Source: an uncultured Phycisphaerales bacterium (GTDB lineage Bacteria; Planctomycetota; Phycisphaerae; UBA1845; Fen-1342). Taken from it: 34,100 nucleotides of DNA. Of this stretch, positions 7,806-15,182 are shown piece after piece (the stretch's first letter is position 1; each line of letters starts with the position of its first letter). The translations under genes were made by a program, and so were the position numbers. The DNA lies in assembly GCA_903914415.1 (NCBI GenBank), contig CAIWOY010000150.1, positions 1 through 34,100 of the forward strand. The letters run 5' to 3'. The notes under the pieces are model-generated. The model saw nothing but the letters and a program-made list of their open reading frames with translations, had not been told where the DNA came from and did not search any database.

Positions 7806-8117
7806 ATGCCCGAGGAACGGCTGTCGGCGTGGCTGGAATCGTACGGCCTCGGCTGGCGCGAGGCGCTCGAGTGCGCTGCCCGGCAGGGGTATCGCAGCGT
7901 ACAAATCGGCACCGTCTATGTGCGCTACGTCCAGCACCGCGGGGGGTGACTGGTCGAAGTCCCGTTCGGCGATGGCGTGGTCGATTTCGCCGCGATCCTC
8001 GGAGGTGCCGGGGACGCGGTCCTGGTCATCCGCCGGGACGCGGGCGCCGGTATTGACGCGCTCCGACCGGGTCGGGAGTATATTGAGAGCTTGTGCGGCC
8101 GGATCCGTGGGCGCTGA
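7806..8117 (+). pseudogene. Remnant of a sugar-isomerase/epimerase-like TIM-barrel gene
   Basis: An ATG two bases after the response-regulator stop opens 47 codons (with LGWREALECAARQGYRSVQIG) and meets TGA at 7947-7949. The same frame continues without another stop to 8115 and reads LVEVPFGDGVVDFAAILG...LVIRRDAG...LRPGREYIESL. The first part resembles the beta1-alpha1 start, and the second the C-terminal end, of xylose-isomerase-like sugar phosphate isomerase/epimerase proteins (about 270-290 aa, recalled). Nearly the whole barrel between them is missing, so this looks like a gene with a large internal deletion plus an in-frame stop. Alternatives are a 47-aa small protein or chance resemblance. 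A TTGACG near 8053 within its 3' end could serve the next gene. Confidence 0.55.
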
Positions 8118-8181
8118 CGGCGCGACGGGTGCCGGCGGGTTAGGACGTCATCGTTCTTGAATTCCACTGGAGGATGGTCGA

Positions 8182-9147
8182 ATGCGACGAATGCCCATGT
8201 ATCTGTGCCTCGTGGTCATCGCACTAGCCGGCTGCGAAACCGTGCCCAGCTCCCAGGCTCCCAAAGCCCGGGGCGAGGCGAAGCCGGCCGCGGCGGCGAA
8301 GACGGAACCGAAGGCCGCGCCGGCCCCCACGACGCAGCCGGCGCCCGCGCAGCCGGCCGAGCCGGAGAAGCCGGCGACGACGCCACCGGCTTATGACCAG
8401 GGGCCGCTGAAGGTCGAGATCGATGCGATGCGGGAGCTCCGCATCGCGTACGTCGATTCCGCGGAACGCAGCGCCATGGAGTCTAACTTCGCCATGCGAC
8501 TGCGTCTGCAAGGGGAGCAGATCAAGCACATCGTGCGGATGGGCAACGTCATCCTGACCAACGTGGTCGACGACACCGGACACTCGATGGTCGACCCCAA
8601 CCTGTACAGCGACCAGGATCGGACCATTATGCGTCCGGCTCAACAGATCCCGCCGGACCAGCTCACCCGCGAGGGCCTGCGGCTGGGTGCGAAGGCCAAC
8701 CTGCCGGCACGCGGCGCCCGCCAGATCAAGTCTCTGAAGGGCACGATCCGCCTGGTGCTCGCCGACAAGTCCGAGAAGCTCACGATCCTCAACCCCCTGC
8801 AGTTCCTCGGCCATCGGATCGTCGACCCGCGCCTCAAGCAACTGGGCCTCGAAATCGAGTTCATGTCGCCGTCCGCGTTCCCCCAGCCGCCGCCGGCCGA
8901 CCGCACGATCATCCTCCGGTTCCAGACCAAGCCGGACAACGTCCAGAGCGTGGCGTTCTTTGACGGCAACATGCAGCCGATGCGCTACCGCGAATCGCAC
9001 ATCGCGACCGCGGCGGGCGAGGACTGCTCGGCGTACATGTTCGATACCGCCGCCTTCAACGACGAGATGCAGCTCATGCTCGAGGTCCACCCGGAAGTCG
9101 AAGACATTCAAATGCCCATCGAGGCCTCGAACGTGCCGCTGCCGTAG
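8182..9147 (+). CDS. Lipoprotein of unknown function with Ala/Pro-rich linker
   Basis: 321 aa from ATG 8182, with GGAGG eight bases upstream. The signal peptide ends in a lipobox, ALAGC, with Cys18 as the lipidated residue, so the mature protein should be membrane-anchored outside the cytoplasm. Residues about 20-70 are an Ala/Pro/Lys-rich low-complexity linker, probably a spacer from the membrane. The folded part (about 72-321) contains MRELRIAYVDSAERSAMESNF, a central segment with SLKGTIRLVLADKSEKLTI, and an acidic tail. I do not recognise a family. It stands between the isomerase remnant and the flippase and is probably monocistronic. Confidence 0.8.
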   Translation: MRRMPMYLCLVVIALAGCETVPSSQAPKARGEAKPAAAAKTEPKAAPAPTTQPAPAQPAEPEKPATTPPAYDQGPLKVEIDAMRELRIAYVDSAERSAMESNFAMRLRLQGEQIKHIVRMGNVILTNVVDDTGHSMVDPNLYSDQDRTIMRPAQQIPPDQLTREGLRLGAKANLPARGARQIKSLKGTIRLVLADKSEKLTILNPLQFLGHRIVDPRLKQLGLEIEFMSPSAFPQPPPADRTIILRFQTKPDNVQSVAFFDGNMQPMRYRESHIATAAGEDCSAYMFDTAAFNDEMQLMLEVHPEVEDIQMPIEASNVPLP

Positions 9148-9178
9148 GACGGTTTTTCGACGAAGCCTGGCGTCGATC

Positions 9179-9240
9179 GGGAGGGCGATCCCGGCGCGCC
9201 GGGACCTCCGAGCCGCGGCGGGCCGGAAGGTTCGCCCTCC
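9179..9240. repeat. Nested intergenic palindrome (GGAGGGCGA family)
   Basis: Outer arms GGAGGGCGA (9180-9188) and TCGCCCTCC (9232-9240) are perfect complements. The 5' arm runs straight into a 16-bp perfect palindrome, TCCCGGCGCGCCGGGA (9189-9204). It lies in the 149-bp gap between the lipoprotein and flippase genes. The GGGAGGGCGA core recurs, inverted, near 23426-23435. Confidence 0.6.
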
Positions 9241-9296
9241 TCAGGCAAGAAGACCGGCTTTCCACGCGCGGCCAACCGCGGCGGGCAACGTGTATT

Positions 9297-10655
9297 GTGT
9301 CGACGGAAGAGCCGACGAATCGCGTCAAGACTCCGGCCACGCCGCCACCCCGCTCACTGGTCGCGAACACGATCTATGCGGTGGGTGGCACCGGCGTCTT
9401 TCACCTGTGCCAGCTCGGCGTGGTGGTGCTACTCACGAAGTTCAGCACGCCGGAGCTGACCGGGCAGTACTTCTTCGCGCTGGCCGTCGCCACACCCGTC
9501 GTCCTCCTCCTGGGGCTGGAGCTGCGGGGCGCCCTGGTGTCCGATGTCGCCGGGCACTTTACCGTGGGCGCCTATCTGGCTTTGCGGACGCGGATGATAG
9601 CGCTCGCCGGCGCTCTGCTGCTCGTGGTCGCCGCCTGGCGTGCCCTGGTCGATCCGCGTCCGGCCGCGGTTCTCATCCTGGCCGGGGTCTTCGCGGCGCG
9701 GAGCGCCTGGTCGCTCGCCGAGGTCGGCTGGGGCACCTTTCAGCGCCGCGAGCGACTCGACCTGCTGGCCGCGGCGTACGTCCTCCGCGGCGTGGCCGCA
9801 CTTCTGCCGTTCGCCATCCTCCTGCCGCTGTTCGCGCCGCACGCCGGCCAGCGGCCGCAGCGCGCGGCAAACGCCGTCGCGCTGGCCGTCGCGTTGCACG
9901 CCCTCGGGTTCGTGCTCGTTTATTACCTGTTTGACCGGCCGCGGGTGTTCGACCCGCGACAGTGGGACCTTTCGTGGAGCCCGCCGGCGCTACGCCGGCT
10001 CGCGGTCCAGACGCTGCCACTCGGGCTGGTCGCCCTGTTCATCAACCTGTGCGACAGCTTCCCGCGCTGGGTGTTCGAGAGCGGCCGCGTGCCGGATGGT
10101 CCGGCACAGCTCGGCTACTTCGGAGCGCTCGCCTACCTCACGCTGGTCGGCAATCTCATCGTGATCCAGGCCTCGACCGCAGCGGCCAACCGCCTGTCGT
10201 TGTACTACCAGCGCGACCTGGGGGCCTTCCTGCGCCTGGGCGTCCGACTGCTCACGCTCGCCCTGGTCAGCGGCGCCGGCGTGCTCGTGCTCGCCCTGCT
10301 CTACGGGCGTTGGATCCTGGGCGTGCTGTACACGGCGGACTATGCGCGCTTCGAGACCGAGTTCCACATTATTGTCCTGGCCCACTGCCTCGCGCTGCTC
10401 ACGAACGTCCTCGGCGCTGCGACGACGCAGATGCGCATCTTCTGGGTCCAGGTCCCCATCCAGCTTGTCACGCTCGCGGTGACGGTGGTCGCCGCCGTGC
10501 TGCTGATTCCCGGGGCACACCCGGTCCTCGGCGCCGCGCAGACCGCCCTGATCCGGGCCGGCACGCAGCTCGCGCTGTACGCCGGCTGCGCCGTGCTCGG
10601 GGTGATGGTGCGCGACCGGATTCTGAAGCAGCAGCGGGCGGGCAGTCGGCGTTGA
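9297..10655 (+). CDS. Wzx-like polysaccharide/oligosaccharide flippase (membrane protein)
   Basis: 452 aa from GTG 9297, the first start after an intergenic repeat; no strong ribosome-binding site is seen. The protein is hydrophobic throughout, with about a dozen predicted membrane helices in the pattern of the MATE/polysaccharide-exporter superfamily: an N-terminal SLVANTIYAVGGTGVFHLCQLGVVVLL, then the FSTPELTGQYFFALA loop typical of Wzx/RfbX proteins. Such proteins flip lipid-linked sugar units across the inner membrane. A short basic tail (ILKQQRAGSRR) closes it in the cytoplasm. No glycosyltransferase is adjacent, though several lie 14-18 kb downstream in the window. The substrate cannot be told from the sequence. 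Confidence 0.8.
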   Translation: MSTEEPTNRVKTPATPPPRSLVANTIYAVGGTGVFHLCQLGVVVLLTKFSTPELTGQYFFALAVATPVVLLLGLELRGALVSDVAGHFTVGAYLALRTRMIALAGALLLVVAAWRALVDPRPAAVLILAGVFAARSAWSLAEVGWGTFQRRERLDLLAAAYVLRGVAALLPFAILLPLFAPHAGQRPQRAANAVALAVALHALGFVLVYYLFDRPRVFDPRQWDLSWSPPALRRLAVQTLPLGLVALFINLCDSFPRWVFESGRVPDGPAQLGYFGALAYLTLVGNLIVIQASTAAANRLSLYYQRDLGAFLRLGVRLLTLALVSGAGVLVLALLYGRWILGVLYTADYARFETEFHIIVLAHCLALLTNVLGAATTQMRIFWVQVPIQLVTLAVTVVAAVLLIPGAHPVLGAAQTALIRAGTQLALYAGCAVLGVMVRDRILKQQRAGSRR

Positions 10656-10700
10656 GCGCGGTGGGCGCAGCCCGCGCCGCGTAGAGACGATCGGGGTAAG

Positions 10701-10775
10701 CGAGGCCGACGGGACTCGAACCCGCAACCTCCGCCGTGACAGGGCGGCGCTCTAAACCAATTGAGCTACGGCCCC
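10701..10775 (-). tRNA. tRNA-Asp (GTC anticodon)
   Basis: On the minus strand a full cloverleaf is drawn from the sequence. The acceptor stem GGGGCCG pairs with CGGCCTC (one G-U), the D-arm is GCTC/GAGC, the anticodon stem CCGCC/GGCGG holds loop CTGTCAC with anticodon GTC, and the T-arm is GCGGG/CCCGT with loop TTCGAGT. The discriminator is G73, as expected for Asp. The 3' CCA is not encoded. Confidence 0.96.
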
Positions 10776-11033
10776 AATCGTTGGCCGCTGCCGCTCGGTA
10801 CGCGGCACGAACTTGAGGAGTAGTATCGCGCCCCACCGCGTCCAAGTCAAACCCAATTCCGGCACACGGCCCGTCCGTGGCAGGATCGACGGGCACGGCG
10901 CACGGGCGGCGCTATCGAACCCGGCGGCGGTTTGTACCGATTACAGCAGTGAGCAGAAGCCGCGCGCCCGAGGCGACGCCAGCCTCAGATCCTATCGGAC
11001 ATGCCCGGGCTCCCGGCCCGCAGGAGACGGTCG

Positions 11034-12107
11034 ATGAACGCTCCAATAGTCCGGGTCCTCGTCGTCGATGACAGCACCGTCGTCCGCGCGTTCATCTGCG
11101 GGGCGTTGACACGGAACCCGCAGTTCCAAGTGGTCGGCCAAGCCGTCGATGGCCTCGACGCGCTGCGGAAGATCGCCGCCCTTCGTCCCGACGTGGTCAC
11201 GCTGGACGTCGAGATGCCGCGCATGAACGGCATCGGCGTGCTGGAGCGGGCGGCGGGCAAGCTGCCGGTGAGCTTCGTCATGGTTTCGACACTGACGCAG
11301 GCCGGCGCCCAGGTCACGTTCGAAGCCCTGAACAGAGGGGCCTTCGACTACGTCACCAAACCCCAGAACGCCGCCCGCACCGCGCGCCCCGAGTTCCAGC
11401 GGAACCTGCAGGCCAAAGTCCTGGCGGCCGCGCAGGCCAAAGGACGCACCCGCCAGCTTGCCCGGGCCGACGCGGGCAGCCAGGTCCCCCGCCTGCCGCC
11501 CAACCGCGCCACGGGCTGGGTCGTCGCGATGGGGATAAGCTGCGGCGGGCCGCAGACGCTCTACCGGCTGTTGCCCGCGTTCCCCAGCGATTTCGTGCCG
11601 ATCGTGCTCACCCAACACATGCCCGCGCAGTTCACGGGCCCGTTCGCCAAGCACCTGGACGGCGTCTGCGCGATGAAGGTCCGCGAGGCCGTCGGCGGCG
11701 AGGCGCTCGAACCGGGAACCGTCCTGGTCGCGCCCGGGGATCGGCATCTGCGCGTAACCCGGCGCGGAATCCGGCTCGCGACCGAGCTCGACGCGGGTCC
11801 GCAGGTCTCCGGGCACCGTCCCTCGGTCGACGCGATGTTCCAGTCGGTCGCCGAAGCCTGCGGCCCCCGGGCGGTGGGCGTCGTCATGACGGGTATGGGA
11901 CGTGACGGCGCCGCCGGCATCGTCGCGCTGGCTGCCGCCGGCGCCCGCACGGTGGCGCAGGACGAACAGACCAGCCTCGTGTACGGGATGCCCAAGGCGG
12001 CCGCCGAAACCGGCCGCGTGCAGCACGTCGTCCCGCTTTCCGCGCTTCCGGCAACGATTGCGCGGCTGATTCAAAGGGAGGAGCGTCCGGCGCTCGCGAA
12101 GCGGTAG
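11034..12107 (+). CDS. cheB: Chemotaxis protein-glutamate methylesterase/glutaminase CheB
   Basis: 357 aa from ATG 11034, with AGGAG seven bases upstream. Receiver domain 1-125: VLVVDDSTVVRAF, phospho-acceptor Asp58 in VVTLDVEMPRMNG, Lys109. Linker about 126-158. Methylesterase domain 159-350, with the catalytic triad visible as Ser169 (GISCGG, where most family members have S-T-G-G), His195 (TQHMP) and Asp291 (TGMGRDGAAG). CheB removes methyl groups from glutamates on chemoreceptors and deamidates glutamines, with activity raised by phosphorylation from CheA. It heads a same-strand group with cheX and cheY-like genes, but no cheA, cheR, cheW or receptor gene is in the window. Gap to cheX is 223 bp, so separate transcription is possible. 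Confidence 0.94.
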   Translation: MNAPIVRVLVVDDSTVVRAFICGALTRNPQFQVVGQAVDGLDALRKIAALRPDVVTLDVEMPRMNGIGVLERAAGKLPVSFVMVSTLTQAGAQVTFEALNRGAFDYVTKPQNAARTARPEFQRNLQAKVLAAAQAKGRTRQLARADAGSQVPRLPPNRATGWVVAMGISCGGPQTLYRLLPAFPSDFVPIVLTQHMPAQFTGPFAKHLDGVCAMKVREAVGGEALEPGTVLVAPGDRHLRVTRRGIRLATELDAGPQVSGHRPSVDAMFQSVAEACGPRAVGVVMTGMGRDGAAGIVALAAAGARTVAQDEQTSLVYGMPKAAAETGRVQHVVPLSALPATIARLIQREERPALAKR

Positions 12108-12330
12108 CGCGCCGGCGCGGCGTCCGGCGCGACGCACCACACGGGCGAAAAACACGCCGACGGGCACACGCGCGCGGCAAAATCCCGAAACTCGGCCGGT
12201 GGAGCGGACGATGACAAACAGAAGGTGGCGCCGAAGCTGCCACCCGCGGAAGGCGACCACGGGGCGCACCGCGGGTACAGCGTGACGGCGCCGGCGAACC
12301 CCTGAAACCCACGCTGAGGGAGTACTGGCT

Positions 12331-12801
12331 GTGGACGCGAACTGCATCAACCCGTTCATCGAGGCCGTGGACACCGTCTTCACCACCATGCTGCACGTCC
12401 AGCCCAAGCGGAACGGAGTCCGTGTCAGCCAGGACGATAAGAACGCGCAGGACCGCCCCAGCCTCACGTCCATCGTGGGCATTAGCGGCCAGATCAGCGG
12501 CGTGGTCGCCCTGCGCTTTCCGCCGGAAACCGCGCTGTGCGTAGCCAGCCGGATGCTCGGCTCCACGATCAGCCACGTCAACGACGAGGTCGTCGACGTC
12601 ATCTCGGAACTGGTGAACATGGTGGCCGGCTCGGCGAAGGCCAAGCTGGGCTGCCACCCGCCCCTGCAGTTGGGACTGCCGACCGTCGTAGAGGGGACGG
12701 GGTACAAGCTCAAGTACCCGAGCAAGTCGGTGTGGCTGGAAGTGGGCTTCGCGTCCGACGCGGGCACATTCAGCATGGAAGTCACGTACAACCCGAACTA
12801 G
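12331..12801 (+). CDS. cheX: CheX-type CheY-P phosphatase
   Basis: 156 aa from GTG 12331, with GAGGGAG upstream. It matches the CheC/CheX/FliY phosphatase fold. The single signature helix ISELVNMVAGSAKAKL (91-106) carries the E-x2-N pair (Glu93, Asn96) that dephosphorylates CheY-P. One such motif and the length point to CheX rather than two-motif CheC. Residues 46-63 (TSIVGISGQISGVVALRF) and the C-terminal EVGFASDAGTFSMEVTY supply the sheet used for dimerisation. The cheY-like gene begins 11 bp later, so enzyme and substrate are probably co-expressed. Homologues also act in non-chemotactic phospho-signalling. Confidence 0.88.
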   Translation: MDANCINPFIEAVDTVFTTMLHVQPKRNGVRVSQDDKNAQDRPSLTSIVGISGQISGVVALRFPPETALCVASRMLGSTISHVNDEVVDVISELVNMVAGSAKAKLGCHPPLQLGLPTVVEGTGYKLKYPSKSVWLEVGFASDAGTFSMEVTYNPN

Positions 12802-12812
12802 AGGGCCCTGTA

Positions 12813-13181
12813 ATGAAAGCGTTGGTCGTCGACGATTCGCTGACGATTCGCCGCATCGTGGTCAAGGCGCTCGGTTTGGTCGGCATTACGGAGGCCGCCG
12901 AGGCGGGCGACGGCACGGAAGCGTTGCGGGCCCTCGCGGGGGACAAGTTTGACCTGATCCTGCTCGACTGGAACATGCCGAAGATGAGCGGGATCGACAC
13001 GTTGCGGGCGCTGCGCCAGGCCGGCCAGAAGGTTCCGGTCATCATGGTCACCACGGAAGCGGAGAAATCCCGCGTCATCGAGGCCATCAAGACCGGCGCC
13101 AACGACTACCTCATCAAGCCCTTCTCGCCCGATCAGCTGGCCGCGAAGGTGAAAAGCGTCCTTGGCGCCCCCACGGGGTAG
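12813..13181 (+). CDS. CheY-like single-domain response regulator
   Basis: 122 aa from ATG 12813, preceded by GAGGG. A stand-alone receiver with acidic pocket Asp7/Asp8 (ALVVDDS), phospho-acceptor Asp52 (LLDWNMPKMSG), switch Thr80 (VTTEAE) and Lys102 (IKPF). The DWNMP segment and the lack of an output domain are typical of CheY proteins that bind flagellar switches or other targets. Its position directly after a cheX-type phosphatase suggests that CheX resets it. No flagellar gene is in the window, so a motility role is unproven. Confidence 0.9.
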   Translation: MKALVVDDSLTIRRIVVKALGLVGITEAAEAGDGTEALRALAGDKFDLILLDWNMPKMSGIDTLRALRQAGQKVPVIMVTTEAEKSRVIEAIKTGANDYLIKPFSPDQLAAKVKSVLGAPTG

Positions 13182-13390
13182 GGCCGCGCCCGCCCCAGCC
13201 CTGCGTCCGACGCGAGCGCCGCGCCGCTGCGCCGCCGCCCCGGAATCGCGCCGGGGATCTGGCCGGCCGCCGCGGGGGCCGCTACTATTCGGGCGGCGCG
13301 GCACGAGACCCTTCAGCGCGTGCGCCCCTGGCCGTCGGGCCGCCCGCCAACACGTTCGTCACGGTGCCGCCGCCCGGAAGACTGTAACGA

Positions 13391-15001
13391 ATGCGCCTGA
13401 TTGTCCTGCAAAACGAGGCGATGATCGCCGACGTGGTCTGCGGCCTGGAAGCGGTCTACGTCGGCTCGCGCGAGGGCTGCCGGATCCAGCTCCCCGACGC
13501 GCGCGTCGCCGCGCAGCAGGCCGTCATCTGGCCGGAGCGCAACGGCGTCTGGACGCTCAAGCAACTGGACGCCGCCTGCGAGATGCGTCTGAATCAGATG
13601 ACGGTGACGGACCAGGCGGACCTCAAGCCGGGGGACGAGATTCAGATCCTCGACTACGCGGTGCGCGTGTACCCCGACTATGACGAGAAGTCGCCCGGGC
13701 GAGGCGCGGTCGGCACGTCGCGCGCCGCTCTGGAGCGTTTTGCGCAGGCCAAGCTGCCGGTCGGTGCGACGCTCCGGAAACCCGACGAGCCGCTGACGAT
13801 TCACGCGGCCCAGTTGGACGCGGTGGCCCGCGCCAACCTCGTGGTCGCCGGCTGCGTCTCGGTCGAAGAGTTCATGGACGCGCTGCTGGGCACGCTGCTG
13901 ACGACGTTTGCGGCGCAGCGGGTCTGGATCGGCGTCCGGCGCGTCAACTACGGCCCCATGGAATACGAGGAAGGGCGGCTGATCGCCGGGCAGCCCACGG
14001 ACCTGCCGCCGCTCGGGCACGACCTCAAGCCGCGCATCCTGGATCGGGCGCAGTTCGTCCTGATCCCCGTCATCAGCGCGGAAGAGCGCGTGTCCGCGCT
14101 GGCCGGCCCGCTCGCCGGCCCCGACGGGACGCTCGGCATGGTCTACCTGGACAACGGCGACTCGGGGCGGCGCTTCGACCTGCGTGACATCGACCTGCTC
14201 GTCCTGCTGCTCAACATCTGCGCGTACCAACTCGACGCCGTCTTCAAGTGGCTGGCGCGCAACCGGGCCGCGATGATCGAGGGACAGGTCAGCGTCGCGC
14301 ACGAGGTCCAGCAACGTCTGACCCCCCGCAAGCTGCCGCAGTCGGACGAGCTGCAATTCGGTGCGTTCCGCGAGCCCGGCCACGAGCGCTCCGGGGACAT
14401 CTACGACGTCGTGCGCTTGCCGAACAACTCCATCGCCTTCATGGTGGCCCACACGCCCGCCGCCGGTGCGCTGCCGGGCATCCTGATGGCGCAGGCGCAG
14501 ACGGCGTTCCGCGTCGCCGCCATGCACCAGGACAGCCCCAACGCGTTCCTGCGCTCGTTGAGCTGGCTGCTGTACGACGGGCAGCGCGACCACGCCCTGC
14601 ACTGCTTCGCCGGGGTCATCGACCCCGCCACCGGCGAGCTGCGCTATGCGCAAGCGGGACACGTCGCCGCGCTCATCGTCAGTGCCCGCGGCGAAGAGCG
14701 CTCGCTGGCCCCGGAAGAGCCCGCGCCCGAACTCGGCCTCGTCAAGAGCACGGTGTATCCGCTCCTCACCGAGCAACTGGAGCCCGGCGAGACGTTCGTG
14801 CTCTCCACGCCCGGCGTCACGACCGCCAAGAACCGCCGCGAGGAGACGTTTGGCGAGGAGCGTTTCATGAACATTCTGTGCGACGGCTTCGGCCAACTCG
14901 CCAGCGCCACGCTGAAGGAAATGCTCACCGACCTGCGGAACTTCACGGAAGGCGGCTCGCAGCCGGACGACATCACGGTGCTCCTGGCGCATCGCGTGTA
15001 G
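13391..15001 (+). CDS. FHA-GAF-SpoIIE/PP2C-like protein, probably a degenerate phosphatase
   Basis: 536 aa from ATG 13391. Residues 1-95 look like an FHA fold (AVYVGSREGCRIQLPD; LKPGDEIQILDYAVRV), although the usual Ser and His/Asn phosphothreonine ligands are not obvious. Residues about 145-285 form a GAF-like domain. Residues 286-315 are a helical linker ending in VAHEVQQRLTPRKLP, the hallmark preceding SpoIIE/RsbU catalytic domains. Residues 320-536 have the PP2C fold: GDIYD (335-339), QAGHVAAL (421-428) and QPDDITVLL (524-532). Two metal-binding acidic sites look lost: the ADVSGHG-type segment reads MVAHTPAAG (351-359) and the TDG-type turn reads STPGV (472-476). It may therefore bind rather than dephosphorylate an anti-sigma antagonist. 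It follows the che genes on the same strand. Confidence 0.82.
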   Translation: MRLIVLQNEAMIADVVCGLEAVYVGSREGCRIQLPDARVAAQQAVIWPERNGVWTLKQLDAACEMRLNQMTVTDQADLKPGDEIQILDYAVRVYPDYDEKSPGRGAVGTSRAALERFAQAKLPVGATLRKPDEPLTIHAAQLDAVARANLVVAGCVSVEEFMDALLGTLLTTFAAQRVWIGVRRVNYGPMEYEEGRLIAGQPTDLPPLGHDLKPRILDRAQFVLIPVISAEERVSALAGPLAGPDGTLGMVYLDNGDSGRRFDLRDIDLLVLLLNICAYQLDAVFKWLARNRAAMIEGQVSVAHEVQQRLTPRKLPQSDELQFGAFREPGHERSGDIYDVVRLPNNSIAFMVAHTPAAGALPGILMAQAQTAFRVAAMHQDSPNAFLRSLSWLLYDGQRDHALHCFAGVIDPATGELRYAQAGHVAALIVSARGEERSLAPEEPAPELGLVKSTVYPLLTEQLEPGETFVLSTPGVTTAKNRREETFGEERFMNILCDGFGQLASATLKEMLTDLRNFTEGGSQPDDITVLLAHRV

Positions 15002-15098
15002 CCCGCGCGCGCTCGATGGCACCCGCGCCGGGGATTGCCGGTGCCGAGGATATCCCGTCCCGAGGCGGGGCCACCGCTATAAGCCGCGCCCATGCAAA

Positions 15099-15127
15099 GG
15101 GCCCGCGACGTGCTCCGCCGCGGGCCC
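15099..15127 (-). terminator. Hairpin at the end of the prepilin-like transcript
   Basis: GGGCCCGCG (15099-15107) and CGCGGGCCC (15119-15127) are perfect complements around an 11-nt loop. On the minus strand the stem is followed by TTTGCAT, a short T-run, so it could end the prepilin-like transcript. It lies between two convergent genes. Confidence 0.45.
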
Positions 15128-15148
15128 GGGTCGTTTGCGTCACGTTCT

Positions 15149-15170
15149 GGCCGCGACATCGGTCGCGGCC
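15149..15170. terminator. Perfect 9-bp hairpin between convergent genes
   Basis: GGCCGCGAC-ATCG-GTCGCGGCC (15149-15170) has a 9-bp perfect stem and a 4-nt loop, 12 bp beyond the prepilin-like stop codon. No T-tract follows on either strand. It may work as a transcription barrier for both converging genes together with the hairpin at 15099-15127. Confidence 0.4.
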
Positions 15171-15182
15171 GGGGATCAGCCC

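Noticed and set aside
7947-7949. In-frame TGA as a possible selenocysteine codon
   Set aside because: The downstream part resembles the far C-terminal end of the family rather than the next residues, so most of the protein is missing. No selenocysteine-type hairpin is evident just after the TGA.
10992-12791. A 599-codon minus-strand frame across cheB and cheX
   Set aside because: Complement of two genes with clear family motifs, and it crosses the intergenic gap; no domain features.
13313-15022. A 569-codon minus-strand frame opposite the FHA-GAF-SpoIIE gene
   Set aside because: Antisense to a gene with intact domain order; translation has no family features.
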